NCBI GenBank assembly: GCA_963978895.1
Contig: OZ022238.1
Coordinates: 46,038,210-46,102,209, forward strand
Length of the DNA stretch: 64,000 nucleotides
Direction of reading: 5' to 3'
Source of the DNA: Erpobdella octoculata
Lineage: Eukaryota; Annelida; Clitellata; Hirudinida; Erpobdellidae
The notes beneath the pieces are model-generated. The model was not told where the DNA came from and did no database searches. It saw nothing but the letters and a program-made list of their open reading frames with translations. Below are positions 36,330 through 46,704 of this stretch, piece by piece. How positions within the stretch are numbered: the first letter of the stretch is position 1; each line of letters starts with the position of its first letter. A program made the position numbers and the translations under genes.

Positions 36330-36605
36330 CAACAAACAAACTAATAAATCCAGTCACATGCCAAAAAATTAACAAATAAACTGATAAATTCAGTCACATG
36401 CCAAAAAAATAAACAAAGAAAAAATCTAATAAGTTCAGTCATATGAACAAAAAATAAACAAATAAAGAAAAACAAATAAAAAACTGATAAAATCAGTCAC
36501 ATGCCAAAAAATAAAGAAATAAAAAAACTAATAAATTCAGTCACATGCCAAAAATATAAAGAAATAAAAAAACTAATAAGTTTAGTCATATGAACAAAAA
36601 ATAAA
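36330..36605. repeat. ~38-bp tandem repeat between VPS50 and PRMT1 exons
   Basis: About seven degenerate units of AATTCAGTCACATGCCAAAA followed by ATAAACAAATAAA. It lies exactly where the missing PRMT1 catalytic exons or missing VPS50 3' exons would be expected, in the intron joining the two gene pieces. Confidence 0.8.
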
Positions 36606-36615
36606 CAAAACGTAC

Positions 36616-37447
36616 ATGCAGAATTCTCCTCCTCGTTATCATGGAGTGCATGCCAGTTGATCGTTTTCTTGCAGCTCAACCCAACTTCCCAGAAAACTTT
36701 ACACAAGTCGTACAGACACGGCATGAAAACCTCCGACTTTATTAACTGTTCGCAAAGAATAACAAATCTCTTTTTAATTACTATAAATTATTTTTTATTA
36801 AAAATAAAGTAAAAAATGAGTTTTTTTTTCAAATTAATTCATATCTTATACATACAAGCAATAAAATCTTTCAAGTGAAAATCCCGACTTAAAAATCATG
36901 GAAAATACAAGACGAACTTTGCATAAATCGGGAAACTGTTGGAATTTTCCATTGCCAGTGCCGGAGCACAGCTCTATGTAGCCGAAAACTTTCGTGAATG
37001 CGTTGTTGTGAACAATGCTCGCATAATGCATCAGTAGCTGATCAACTGCAACCTGCACGAGAAAATAAAAAATTGGTTAATAATAGTTTATAGTTCTTTA
37101 CACCAGGTGTTTTAAGACTGAAATGGCTACATCATAAGTACTTCCTTTCATGAATAATAATTTAACTTTTCCCCCTCCTTTTTCCAGGATTTGGGACTGG
37201 CTTGCAAAAGCAAACCAGAGTTCAAAATTAACTAAACTAAATTTAGAAATGTATATATATGCCAAAATTTTTATCAATCATATCATGTCTGTCACTCTCG
37301 ATTGACGATGAAACTAATTTGAACAAACTGAACATTTTAGAGAAATAAATAAAATTCAAAAAATTAAATTAATTAATCATTTCTACCTGAGTGTTTCCGA
37401 GCAATTGATAGGCTTGAAGGATCCTTCTGTAGTAGTCGACGTCAAAA
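36616..37447 (-). pseudogene. VPS50: VPS50/syndetin-like internal exons
   Basis: Three phase-compatible minus-strand exons: 37447-37387 (FDVDYYRRILQAYQLLGNTQ), 37052-36918 (VAVDQLLMHYASIVHNN, FGYIELCSGTGNGKFQ) and 36736-36616 (FMPCLYDLCKVFWEV, HALHDNEEENSA). This order and wording match the N-terminal third of VPS50/syndetin (Y-x-R--QEAYSLLG-TQ, ELC-G, PCL-DLCK-LWEV, WHEKHDNED), a subunit of the EARP complex that recycles endosomal cargo. Exons before and after are missing on both sides. The last exon ends in phase 1 (T), and the next exon on this strand, from PRMT1, begins GG, so splicing would rebuild a Trp codon and fuse the proteins in frame. Confidence 0.7.
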
Positions 37448-37629
37448 CTTTGAAGAAGAAAGAAAAAACAATTTTTTATGATTATTATTAAAATATAATA
37501 TATTAAAATAAAGGATTGTATTCAATACAAACATAACAAAAATCAATAAAGTAATAGTTTATGATTATTATTATTATTAAAATATATAAAAAATGAATTA
37601 AAACAAATTTTTATGATTATTATTAAAAT

Positions 37630-38890
37630 ACTAGTGGTTTTGCCCGTACCAAGGACGGATGTTTTGAAATTATGATGAACTTTTGGATACATTTTTTAGA
37701 TTAATAAAACTTTATTATTTATTTATTTCTTTGTTCGTTCGTTCATTCATTTATTTATTTATAACATTACAATGAAAAATTGGTTTATCGTTCGTAGTCA
37801 TTTCAAAACAAATGAAAAGAAAAAAAATATTAATAATTTTTATAACTTGAATTTAAGTAAGGTAAATATTTTTTAATTTATTTAATTATATAAAAATATG
37901 TAAGAAAATGTTTTTATATAATTATTTATTATATTTAAATTAATTTGCCGTAGTTATCAGATCGTCACATAAAAACGTCTTACACAGACATCTTACACAG
38001 ACATGGGCTATTATATATATTAATAATATATACAAATAAATGATTATATGCATGTATCTATTGGCATCGACTTTGAACCGCTGAATGTATTTTACTGGAA
38101 TTTGACACACTAGAGTAGGAGCATGGTGTAGTTGGGGGTTGGAGTCCAATTGTCAAAAAATTACTGTCGACCGATTGGTATTTCCTATAACCAAAAACCT
38201 CTAAAAAAAAGCCTGAGCAATACCGGCTGTGTATATATACCAGCTAGCTATTAATAAAAATTATTAAGAAAATAATAACTTTCATTATCAAAAATTAAAA
38301 ATAAAACAATTCAATTCGTGGCCTAGAAGTCATCAGACTAATGCCACGTTGAAGATCGTCAAAATGAAATATCTTTTTCACCAACTTACCCCCGTCCTTC
38401 ACTGGAGTGAAGCTAGCCGACGGTCGTAGTATGGCGATAGGTGTATCTTAATGTATGGGTGAAACTAGCAGACGCTCAAATGAATTTATTTTTTTTAAAA
38501 GAAAAAGTATCACTAATAGAAGAAATATACTTTATATAATCTTATATGTAAACAGAATTGTGACACAAGTGTTATTTACAGTCAAAAATTGACTTTGATA
38601 AATGTAAACAAATAATGGAAGCGCTTCTGTTGACGTATATTTCGATAACTTAGATTTACATGATATTCTTTTAACTTTTTGTATTCATCTATGGAGATAT
38701 TATAAATGTGCAAAGTTTTGTTTTGACACAAGTTGTTTTAATATCTGGCCGACTCAAAAGAAAATGTACGAGTTTGGTCGTTTCCATAGTGAAACACCGC
38801 TGAACTTTCTCTTGTTTTCCCGAAGTTTATATATCTTGCCAAATTCTCAACGCTGCGAAACGCGGGAGAAAAACGAATATTATCGGGTTT
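37630..38890 (-). mobile_element. Helitron-like 3' end and AT-rich body
   Basis: On the minus strand the sequence GTCCTTGGTACGGGCAAAAC runs into CACTAGT at 37630, a short GC-rich segment followed by CTAGT as in Helitron 3' ends. The body to the right is AT-rich with words such as AAGCTAGCCGACGG near 38412. No Rep/helicase coding was found and the 5' end is undefined; only the terminus is well supported. Confidence 0.4.
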
Positions 38891-38910
38891 TTCAGTCATT
38901 TTATTTCAGA

Positions 38911-38950
38911 GGCTGACTGCAGTTTCGGAAAAAATCCATCATCAGAGCCG
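38911..38950 (-). ncRNA. Hammerhead ribozyme motif, type I (upstream of Penelope-like element)
   Basis: On the minus strand: GGCT (stem I), CTGATGA core at 38945-38939, a stem II hairpin with GGA and TCC pairing across a T loop, GAA core at 38926-38924, a minimal stem III AC-TGCA-GT, C at 38915 as the cleavage-site base, and AGCC closing stem I. All conserved core positions (CUGANGA, GAA, A15.1-U16.1, H17) are present. Penelope-like elements are known to carry type I hammerheads with very short stem III in their terminal repeats. It could self-cleave element transcripts. Confidence 0.75.
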
Positions 38951-39535
38951 AAAAACACAACTTAAAACAGAAATCAGAACAGAAAATCAATAAACTGACG
39001 CAAGCGAATGAAAATAAGCAAACTTCGTAAGGTGAATTAGGCCAATACTCGTGTGTTGACGTCTACCAATGATCCCATACGACTAAAAATTTTAGAAGCT
39101 CTATATATATATATTAAAAATCCGGCCCAGCATGAATATTCAGGATGACCACTTTGATCATACTTTGCAGTTGTTTGATCACAGCGACCGACATACCCAC
39201 TTCACACAAAGACAGAAAGTTCTTGTCGGTCTCCCCACTTCAGGTACAGAGCAGACTAATCAGGCCCGTAGCTAGCGGGGGGGCTGTCCCATGGATACCT
39301 ATCAAAAATTTAAGCCCCCCCACTAAAATTTTAAATAAAATTAAATAAAAATAAATAAATAAAGGTAAATTTAAATATAAAATTAATAATACTAATTTGC
39401 ATGCCTGTAGAATGAATAATTGGTAAAACCCATACCAAAAAAGAGCAAAAGTACAGATTAGCACGCTACGTGATTCTGTAATGAGCAATATAGTGTTCAT
39501 CATAGTGGAATCAGCTTTGTGCTGTTTATTTTAGC

Positions 39536-40000
39536 ATGTTGGATGGTATATTAGCAGAGTTGATGGAGAGCTTTGTTGATAGTTATTTAAGTTATTCTAA
39601 AGGTTTGACTTGTGCAGTGTCTGCCCTTTTACCAACATCAGACAAGTTTTTAGATGTCAACGACCTTAAACCGTTGACGCAACTGCTAAAACAACACAGG
39701 CATGACGATGTTGAAAAATATATTGCAGACGAGGCTCTCATTACAAGTAGGTTTCTAAAAAACAAATTTCAACCAGGCTACAGTCTCCAGGAAATGATGG
39801 ATTTTATGCTGGACTATAAAGATGCATTTCCTACTCTAAATTGGCACTATTCAGCTGCAATGACTCTCGGCATCTCGATTGCCACTTGTAAAAATTCATT
39901 TTATTGTCTAACACGAGTACTACAACCACAGAGAAGATCAATGTCCCATGAGAGAAAAAGCAGACTTGTACTTCTGGCATTTGAAAAAATCGCTCTGTAA
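39536..40000 (+). pseudogene. hAT transposase C-terminal fragment (dimerisation domain)
   Basis: About 154 residues. The last 55 (FPTLNWHYSAAMTLGISIAT, then NSFYCLTRVLQPQRRSM and RLVLLAFEKIAL) match the hAT C-terminal dimerisation domain, whose usual core is P-x-SCE-R-FS-LK-IK--LRS-M---RL--L. The wording is closest to the ZMYM1-like/TTF-domain hAT group. The DDE/RNase H residues and zinc fingers lie upstream in a complete protein and are missing here, so no transposition activity is expected. Confidence 0.7.
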
Positions 40001-40032
40001 AGCAATTGATATGGATACCTATCAAATACTAA

Positions 40033-40656
40033 GAATGCAATAAAATAAAATCGGATTTAAATAATTGTCTTGACAATGATCAAACCATATTATAATGAAA
40101 TGGACTTTTTAGTTTAGTTTCTCATTTCAAGTTACAACACATCCATTCATGTTTTACACGTGAAAATTGTCACGAGTTTCATAATCAGTGCTTGGACTTA
40201 GTCTTACAATATTATAATAACTTTAATCTTACAGTTTTAGAACAGAGAAAGAAGCTAATTCAGCTTAGCTGACAAACTTTGGCTTTTGATTTTTGAATGA
40301 CTCTCAATAATTCAAACTATTTTCATAATTTAGTATTTTTTAGTGCTAGTCTGACACTGCAATACTATTAACCCCAATATTCTGAACTGATTAATTCAAA
40401 GAAACAATTTAAAGCTTACTGTCAAACCACGCAATCTTTTCAACAATATAAGTTTAATGATAGACTTGATATATAATCTAATCTTCTATTTAGATTGTTT
40501 AGAAACTGATGACAAGTTTTATGGGTAACACGTGAATGGATGTTTAGTAAGTATTAGTAACTTAAAATGAGAAAGTAAACTAAATAGTACATTTTAATAT
40601 AATGTGGTTTGATCTTTGTCAAAACAAATGTTTAAATCCAATTTTATTTTATTGAT
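40033..40656. mobile_element. Foldback/MITE insert nested in the hAT element
   Basis: The left arm (about 40033-40170, ATAAAATAAAATCGGATTTA to CACGTGAAAATTGTC) and the right arm (about 40510-40656) are inverted copies of about 140 bases with some divergence. Inside it, AATATTCTGAACTG-type AT-rich DNA has no gene. It is the innermost of three nested insertions. Confidence 0.7.
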
Positions 40657-41122
40657 TTCTTGGCATTTGATACAGATGTACAAGTTTTTATCAAAAATAA
40701 AATAAGTAAGTTATTGTATTGTGGACTATAACGGTTGTCTTAATCAATAATTAAATTTGGACAATTTGATTCAGTGCTGTCATCCCAGTGGTGTGCCATG
40801 CACGCATCAAAAATCAAGATTGTGGATAACAACAAGCATACTGTTATTTGACAAAATTGCCTGTGGAAATTGTTAATTTTTGTTATTACGAGCAACATAT
40901 TGCAACTCTTAGAAAATCTAAAATTAAATAATAGGATATCCAAAATTGGATGCCATTTCTTGTCAAATGCTACAAAATGCTTTGGCGAATCTCCTTATCG
41001 CGAGGGGTTCGCACCTGCGGCGATCGCGGTCAGGCTTCTTCGGTGCCTTCGTTCGTCAGTAGCCCCCCTACTAATTTTCATAGCCCCCCACTCACTAAAT
41101 CCTGCCTACGGGCCTGAGACTA

Positions 41123-44100
41123 ATGTTTCTTCATCAATTGGCTACAGAACAAGAAAGCCTAAACCTAGTCTCGCTAATGAACATGAAAAAGTACAAACCT
41201 CCAACAACGAGATCAATATTGTTCATCCCGTACCTCATGTCGATTTTGCAAACAACTCTTGCCCCACTATACAAAAATGTCATCAATCTCGTAAACGATT
41301 CCTCTGATCGATTGATTGACGTTGCCAACACTGTTGCCAGATGTAGTCCCGTTTGCGATCTGATCCTATCGTCTGATGATCTTTCCCAACCTTCTGTCCC
41401 CATCTCTACATCCGACAATAGTTCCAAACACGAATTTCAAACATCTAGTTTACTCACTCCAAGCAAAGAGCAGACAAACGTTCCTTTATCTTTTGACTAC
41501 AGAACAAGAGAGACCAAACCTAGTCTCGCTAACGAAAAAGTATCCGATAAATTGTCTAGACTTTATGGTGACCACTATCTCTTGAAAAACAACGTTCTAC
41601 ACTATGTTAATCTGTCTGATTACTCCTTAAAAAAAGACGAAACTGACTTTCTACAGCTGGGTTTCAACTGCCACATTGGTAGCCGTTACAATCCTCTCAT
41701 TAAACAAACCGAACTTGAAATTGTACACGAGCAGATTCTACATTTGGCTGTTAGCCGCCGTGTAATCGTAAATCCTGGTTTCGAGGCATTTCTTTGTGCT
41801 GAAAGCCACTTGCATAGAAATAGAAAACTTTCAACTCTTCCAAAACGTTTCATAGAAGCTCATAAATCTATTAAAAGTAATCCCGACATCGTTTTAAGAA
41901 AATCTGACAAGTCATCTACTTACGTTGTCTTGAATAAAGTCGATTATTTTAATAAACTCAATTCTATTCTATCCGATGACACTAAGTTTCGAAAAATCAA
42001 ACGCGATCCAACTTCTTCAATTAAAAAAGAAGCCAACAGGCTCATTGGACTCGCTAATTCTGACTTACAGGATAAAAAGATTTCTCAGATTATTGACGAT
42101 TATTCCCCAGCTTATCTCTATGGTAACGTCAAACTCCATAAACCCGACCATCCATTGAGGCCAATCATATCCCAATGTCCTACACCAACTTACCAATTAG
42201 CCAAAACGATCAACAAAATAATAACTCCTTATCTTCCTAGTCGCTACTCTTTGAAATCAACGAATGACTTTATTGGATTGCTTAGAACTGTTAAAAACGG
42301 TGATGGGCTTTTGGCTTCTCTCGACGTTGAAAGTCTGTTCACTAACGTTCCAGTCAGAAAAACAATCGATATCATCATAGATTGTGTTTACGAAAACCCA
42401 TCGCTAAAGGCAACTTCTATCAATAAACAAACGTTGAAGAAGATTTTGTCCTTATGCACCCTTGATACTCCTTTTCGTCATCCTAACGGTGAACTTTATG
42501 TTCAATTAGACGGCGTCGCAATGGGCTCACCCCTCGGACCCACGTTCGCTGAATTTTACATGAGTCACCTCGAAAACAAGGTTTTCAGTACGTTTACAAA
42601 ACCTTTGTTATATGCTCGTTACGTCGATGATAATGATATTATTGTTCTATGTCAGGACGTATCATATCTTGAAAAACTACAACAACAACTACAACTGAAC
42701 TCCGTTCTAAAGTTCACAACGGAGGTCAGCAATTTTAACAAGCAGTTGGCGTACCTTGATCTTCTGTTCACGCAAACCGAACACGGTTTTAGATCAACTG
42801 TATACACAAAACCAACAAGCGGCGGCGATTGTCTAAGTGGTGATAGTTACTGCCCTGATCGGTACAAAACCAGTGTAATTACCGGTTATCTAAATCGTGC
42901 TTACAACTACTCTGACAATTGGAACGACTTTGATGCTGAACTCAAAAGAATAAAAGCTCTCCTTATTAACAACAATTTCTCAAATACAATGGTCGACGAA
43001 ACTATAAAAAAGTTCGTCGCTGGAAAAGTTAATAACTCTGCAACCACAGAGCAATCTAAGAGGTCATTCCTTCCCATCTTCTATCGTGCTCAAATGCACG
43101 ACAACTACAAACAGGATGAAAAAGTAATAAGAAATATAATCTATGACAACGTTAAAGTTTCCAATCCTTCATCCGAAGAGTTAAAACTGCACATCTACTA
43201 CAAAAACTTGAAAACCCATAACCTGGTTCTGAGAAATAGCCCTATTAACGGCGGCGTTTTGCAGAGAAAAAACGTCGTCTACAAGTTTACTTGCCCATAT
43301 GCTCACAATAATCTTGAAACCTACATCGGCCACACTCGGACAACACTCTCTCGCCGTCTGGCGATGCACACACAGAGTGGGAGTCTACACGCGCATTTTA
43401 TCAAATTCCACGGCTCTAAACCAAACCAAAAAATGCTTCGCGACAACACCGAGGTTGTCTCTTACGACCCTGATCCTAATCGTCTCAAAATTAAAGAGGC
43501 GTTGATGATCTCTCAGCAACGACCTAGCATAAATATCCATGACGACAAGTTCGGACGTACCTTGCTGCTACATTGTGGTGCAGACGGTGACTGTGCTAAC
43601 GTCTATCCCGTCACTCATAACTCCGCAAGTGAAACGACTTCCCGTGCGGATGAGCCACGCCATACTTCGAATGTGTGCGCTCACTCTCATGTTTCAAGAG
43701 TCGGTGGTGAGGTGGTTTCTACTTCCTGTGGCGACAGACCAGTCGACCCTGTAATCACCACTTGCTTTCCGTCTGCCGACGTTCTTGGCAGCATCGACCA
43801 AGATCTGGCCGTATGCAGCGAAAACAATTCCGCTTCTTGTAGTGACCAAGAAGTTGACACTCCAATTACCGTTAGCCATCAGACTACAGATGTTCTTAAT
43901 GAAGTTAAAGAAGTTCAGATGGCCACCGGCGAAAACAATTCCGTTTCTTTTGGTGACCCAGAAGAAGACACTCTAATCGCCATTTGTCCTCTGACTCCGA
44001 TAACCGATGTTCTTAACAATGTTCATCTGGTTTCATCGGCGAGCGGTGAGGACAACTTTATTTCTCGTGGCAACCAAGGAGTCGGCCCTCTTACTCCTGC

Positions 44101-44323
44101 TCACCTTCCGATCGCCGACGTCGTCGGCAATGATGGCCAGGGCCTGTGTCCTGTCTATGGATCCCCATCACGTGATAACCCCAGTCTGGAAAGTGTGCGT
44201 AGCCGCGGCGTTGGTGACTTGTCGGACGACCGTCTTCCAGTGGAGTCCGTGTCTTCTTTCCAGCTATTTGCTCGACTCGTCAACAACGTTAATATAACAA
44301 TACGACGCGGTAGACGTACCTAG
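41123..44323 (+). CDS. Penelope-type reverse transcriptase with GIY-YIG endonuclease
   Basis: Open for 1066 codons. Residues about 395-410 read LASLDVESLFTNVPV (first catalytic Asp), about 463-475 VAMGSPLGPTFAEFYM, and about 495-505 YARYVDDNDIIVL (YVDD box). The region 715-800 is a GIY-YIG nuclease: VYKFTCPYAHNNLETYIGHT, RRLAMHTQSGS and KIKEALMISQQRPSIN. These elements copy RNA at chromosome ends or nicked sites and use the GIY-YIG domain to nick DNA. The last 250 residues are unusual: degenerate repeats of about 45 residues (ENNSASCSDQEVDTPI, ENNSVSFGDPEEDTLI, EDNFISRGNQGVGPLT), each ending near DVLN or DVVGN. The true N-terminus lies in another frame, split by a hAT insertion. Confidence 0.9.
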   Translation: MFLHQLATEQESLNLVSLMNMKKYKPPTTRSILFIPYLMSILQTTLAPLYKNVINLVNDSSDRLIDVANTVARCSPVCDLILSSDDLSQPSVPISTSDNSSKHEFQTSSLLTPSKEQTNVPLSFDYRTRETKPSLANEKVSDKLSRLYGDHYLLKNNVLHYVNLSDYSLKKDETDFLQLGFNCHIGSRYNPLIKQTELEIVHEQILHLAVSRRVIVNPGFEAFLCAESHLHRNRKLSTLPKRFIEAHKSIKSNPDIVLRKSDKSSTYVVLNKVDYFNKLNSILSDDTKFRKIKRDPTSSIKKEANRLIGLANSDLQDKKISQIIDDYSPAYLYGNVKLHKPDHPLRPIISQCPTPTYQLAKTINKIITPYLPSRYSLKSTNDFIGLLRTVKNGDGLLASLDVESLFTNVPVRKTIDIIIDCVYENPSLKATSINKQTLKKILSLCTLDTPFRHPNGELYVQLDGVAMGSPLGPTFAEFYMSHLENKVFSTFTKPLLYARYVDDNDIIVLCQDVSYLEKLQQQLQLNSVLKFTTEVSNFNKQLAYLDLLFTQTEHGFRSTVYTKPTSGGDCLSGDSYCPDRYKTSVITGYLNRAYNYSDNWNDFDAELKRIKALLINNNFSNTMVDETIKKFVAGKVNNSATTEQSKRSFLPIFYRAQMHDNYKQDEKVIRNIIYDNVKVSNPSSEELKLHIYYKNLKTHNLVLRNSPINGGVLQRKNVVYKFTCPYAHNNLETYIGHTRTTLSRRLAMHTQSGSLHAHFIKFHGSKPNQKMLRDNTEVVSYDPDPNRLKIKEALMISQQRPSINIHDDKFGRTLLLHCGADGDCANVYPVTHNSASETTSRADEPRHTSNVCAHSHVSRVGGEVVSTSCGDRPVDPVITTCFPSADVLGSIDQDLAVCSENNSASCSDQEVDTPITVSHQTTDVLNEVKEVQMATGENNSVSFGDPEEDTLIAICPLTPITDVLNNVHLVSSASGEDNFISRGNQGVGPLTPAHLPIADVVGNDGQGLCPVYGSPSRDNPSLESVRSRGVGDLSDDRLPVESVSSFQLFARLVNNVNITIRRGRRT

Positions 44324-44598
44324 CCTGATTGCGCGCACCTGACAACAATTACCTAGCGCATAGTTGCGTAAATACCTGCGCTGCGGCCACTATCGCCATG
44401 TTTTCGTTTTGTTTACAATTATTTTCCGCTTCGGTTTTTACTAATCTTGTACGTTAGTTACCTACCTTTTATATCTTGCTTTCCACCTTCCATACGTTGT
44501 TTTTCTGTTTCAGTTTTCATTAATGTTTATTCTCGTCGTTTTATAGTTTCATTCTATTTTCGCATTATAGTAAATACATTTTAACTTCGTAATTTAAA

Positions 44599-44640
44599 GG
44601 GCTCCGAAGATGCTTTTCTGCGAAACCGATCGGTCAGCCC
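44599..44640 (+). ncRNA. Degenerate hammerhead ribozyme motif (3' side of Penelope-like element)
   Basis: On the plus strand: GGGCT (stem I), CCGAAGA where CUGANGA is expected (U4 changed to C), a short stem II, GAA, stem III ACC-GATC-GGT, C at 44635 as cleavage-site base, then AGCCC closing stem I. Architecture and position match the copy at 38911-38950, which is on the opposite strand. The U4C change should abolish or strongly reduce cleavage. Confidence 0.6.
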
Positions 44641-44760
44641 TCGTTTTTAATAAATCTATTTAAAAAGCGGAGTTATCATGAATTCAAGAGATTTTGAAAG
44701 CTTGGCGAAAAAACTTATCAACGCAAAGTGGTCTATCATTTTTAACAGAGCATGCCTAAA

Positions 44761-45078
<318 letters not shown>

Positions 45079-45404
45079 GTTAGTAAATTAAAAATTTAAA
45101 CCCTATAAAAAATTTAATTAAATTTGTTTATATATAAATTTTTTTTATGGTTATCAAATGTCATTTTGTTTTTGTTAACTATTTTTATAATAACCGGCGC
45201 CGTATTTTAAAACTTCCGTCATTTTTGACGGGCTATCTCTAGTTTGATTTTAAAATAACTGCTACTCAAAAACTGTAAGTGCTACAGATGTGAAAATTAG
45301 TATTTTGAGGTTTTGTGCAGGTTAAAAGTAGATGAGTTCAGTTTATCACCGGACGTACGGGCCAAGCCGTTATTACCAATGCTTTTATTAACTCGTCGGC
45401 TCTG

Positions 45405-45716
45405 TTTCTCTGTCTGTTTCTCTGTCTGTTTCTCTGTCTGTTTCTCTGTCTGTTTCTCTGTCTGTTTCTCTGTCTGTTTCTCTGTCTGTTTCAAATCTTG
45501 CAATCAATTTTTGAGTCACTTCCTGATGATAGATTTTTTTCAAATTTTGCATACATGCTCAAGATAGAAGACAATGCAATATTCAATTATTAGTTTTACA
45601 ATAAGTCAATTTATTGAGTTAATTTTCTTGAGGATTTTATCGAGGGGTTTCTTGAGGGTTTTCTTGAGGGTTTTCTTGTGGGTTTTCTTGAGGGTTTTCT
45701 TGAGGGTTTTCTTGAC
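45405..45716. repeat. Two tandem arrays: TTTCTCTGTCTG and TTTTCTTGAGGG
   Basis: Seven units of the 12-mer TTTCTCTGTCTG at 45405-45492, and about six units of the 12-mer TTTTCTTGAGGG at 45636-45716. A shorter TTTCTCTGTCTG block recurs at 45896-45931 before the same downstream sequence, so the region 45495-46215 is a partial direct duplication. Confidence 0.9.
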
Positions 45717-45931
45717 CACAAAACGCTAACCGACTGGCAGACTATTTTACCAAGTTAACACGAACCACACTCACTGACCGCGATTCTCAAGCGTGTACGA
45801 AATTTTCATGAAAATAGTTGAGATATTTAAATTCGATGCTTTTTGATGATATTTTTATTATTATTACCAATGCTTTTATTAACTCGTCGTCTCTGTTTCT
45901 CTGTCTGTCTGTTTGTTTCTCTGTCTGTTTC

Positions 45932-46577
45932 AAATCTTGCAATCAATTTTTGAGTCACTTCCTAATGATAGATTTTTTCAAATTTTGCATACATGCTTAA
46001 AATAGAAGACAATGCAATATTCAATTATTAGTTTTACAATAAGTCAATAAATTTAGATAATTTTAATTAATTTCGATATTTTGATATAATTAAGATATTT
46101 CGACTTTAACATAAAATAAAAGAGTAATATAATAAAAAATTGATTGCAAAATTTGTGTTTTAATTACATATAAAAGCATTGGTTTTAAAAATTCGTTTTT
46201 AATTTACTTGTTTTAGGGCATTCATACGGCCCAGCCCAAACCTTAAATTAAGGTGGGACGGGCCGAGATTTTTAATCAAGTATATAGACATTTTTGTGAT
46301 TTTAGGGTGTTCAGACGGGCCGGGCTAAACCTGAAATCAAGGTGGGACGAGCCGAAGTTTTTCATCAAGTATATAGAACTTCTAGGCCTGTAAAAACGGG
46401 CCGGGCCCATATTAGACGGGCCGTGCCGCGCCAGGAGTTTTGGTTTTTGAAACGGGCTGGGCCAAGTTGTCGACGGGCCGACAACTAAAAAATTGATCCA
46501 TGCAGTACTCTACTATGTATGCACGGTTCAAATTGTCTAATTTCATGCGAGCGAAGCCGCTACGGGCACTGCTAGTA
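45932..46577 (+). mobile_element. Helitron-like 3' end with GC-rich GGGCCGGGC tandem
   Basis: From 46215 to 46500 short GC-rich words (GACGGGCCGGGC, AAGGTGGGACGGGCCGAG) repeat, with two clear copies of a ~105-base unit (about 46212-46310 and 46306-46420). The stretch ends GCGAGCGAAGCCGCTACGGG then CACTGCTAGTA at 46577, a hairpin-plus-CTAGT Helitron-type terminus. No coding sequence. Confidence 0.45.
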
Positions 46578-46704
46578 TAATATAAAAGCATTTTTATTTT
46601 TTTTAATTGTTTTATTAGTTTTCAGTTTAATAAAATTGAATTAACTTTTTATTTTATTACTCGTTCATTGTTAAACAAATGCCTTTGGAACAAAAATTTT
46701 TTTG

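Larger units (their letters stand above)
39261..41116 (+). mobile_element. hAT element inserted in the Penelope-like element
   Basis: The left end CAGGCCCGTAGCTAGCGGG and the right end read inward, CAGGCCCGTAGGCAGGATT, are terminal inverted repeats. The 8-bp duplication AGACTAAT occurs at 39253-39260 and 41117-41124. The element is 1856 bp and contains a transposase C-terminus (39536-40000) and a foldback insert (40033-40656). CAGGCCCGTAG ends belong to a widespread hAT group whose transposases resemble ZMYM-type proteins. Confidence 0.9.
39132..44640 (+). mobile_element. Penelope-like retroelement interrupted by a hAT element
   Basis: The 5' coding piece starts at the ATG at 39132 (MNIQDDHFDHTLQLFDHSD) and is cut at 39260 by a hAT insertion. 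It resumes at 41125 as NVSSSIGYRTRKPKPSLANE in the same frame if the hAT and one AGACTAAT copy are removed, then meets a stop at 41307. The reverse transcriptase lies in another frame (41123-44323), so a frameshift is also needed. Hammerhead-type motifs flank it at 38911-38950 (minus) and 44599-44640 (plus). The element is dead as read, but the polymerase/endonuclease frame is long and open. Confidence 0.85.
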
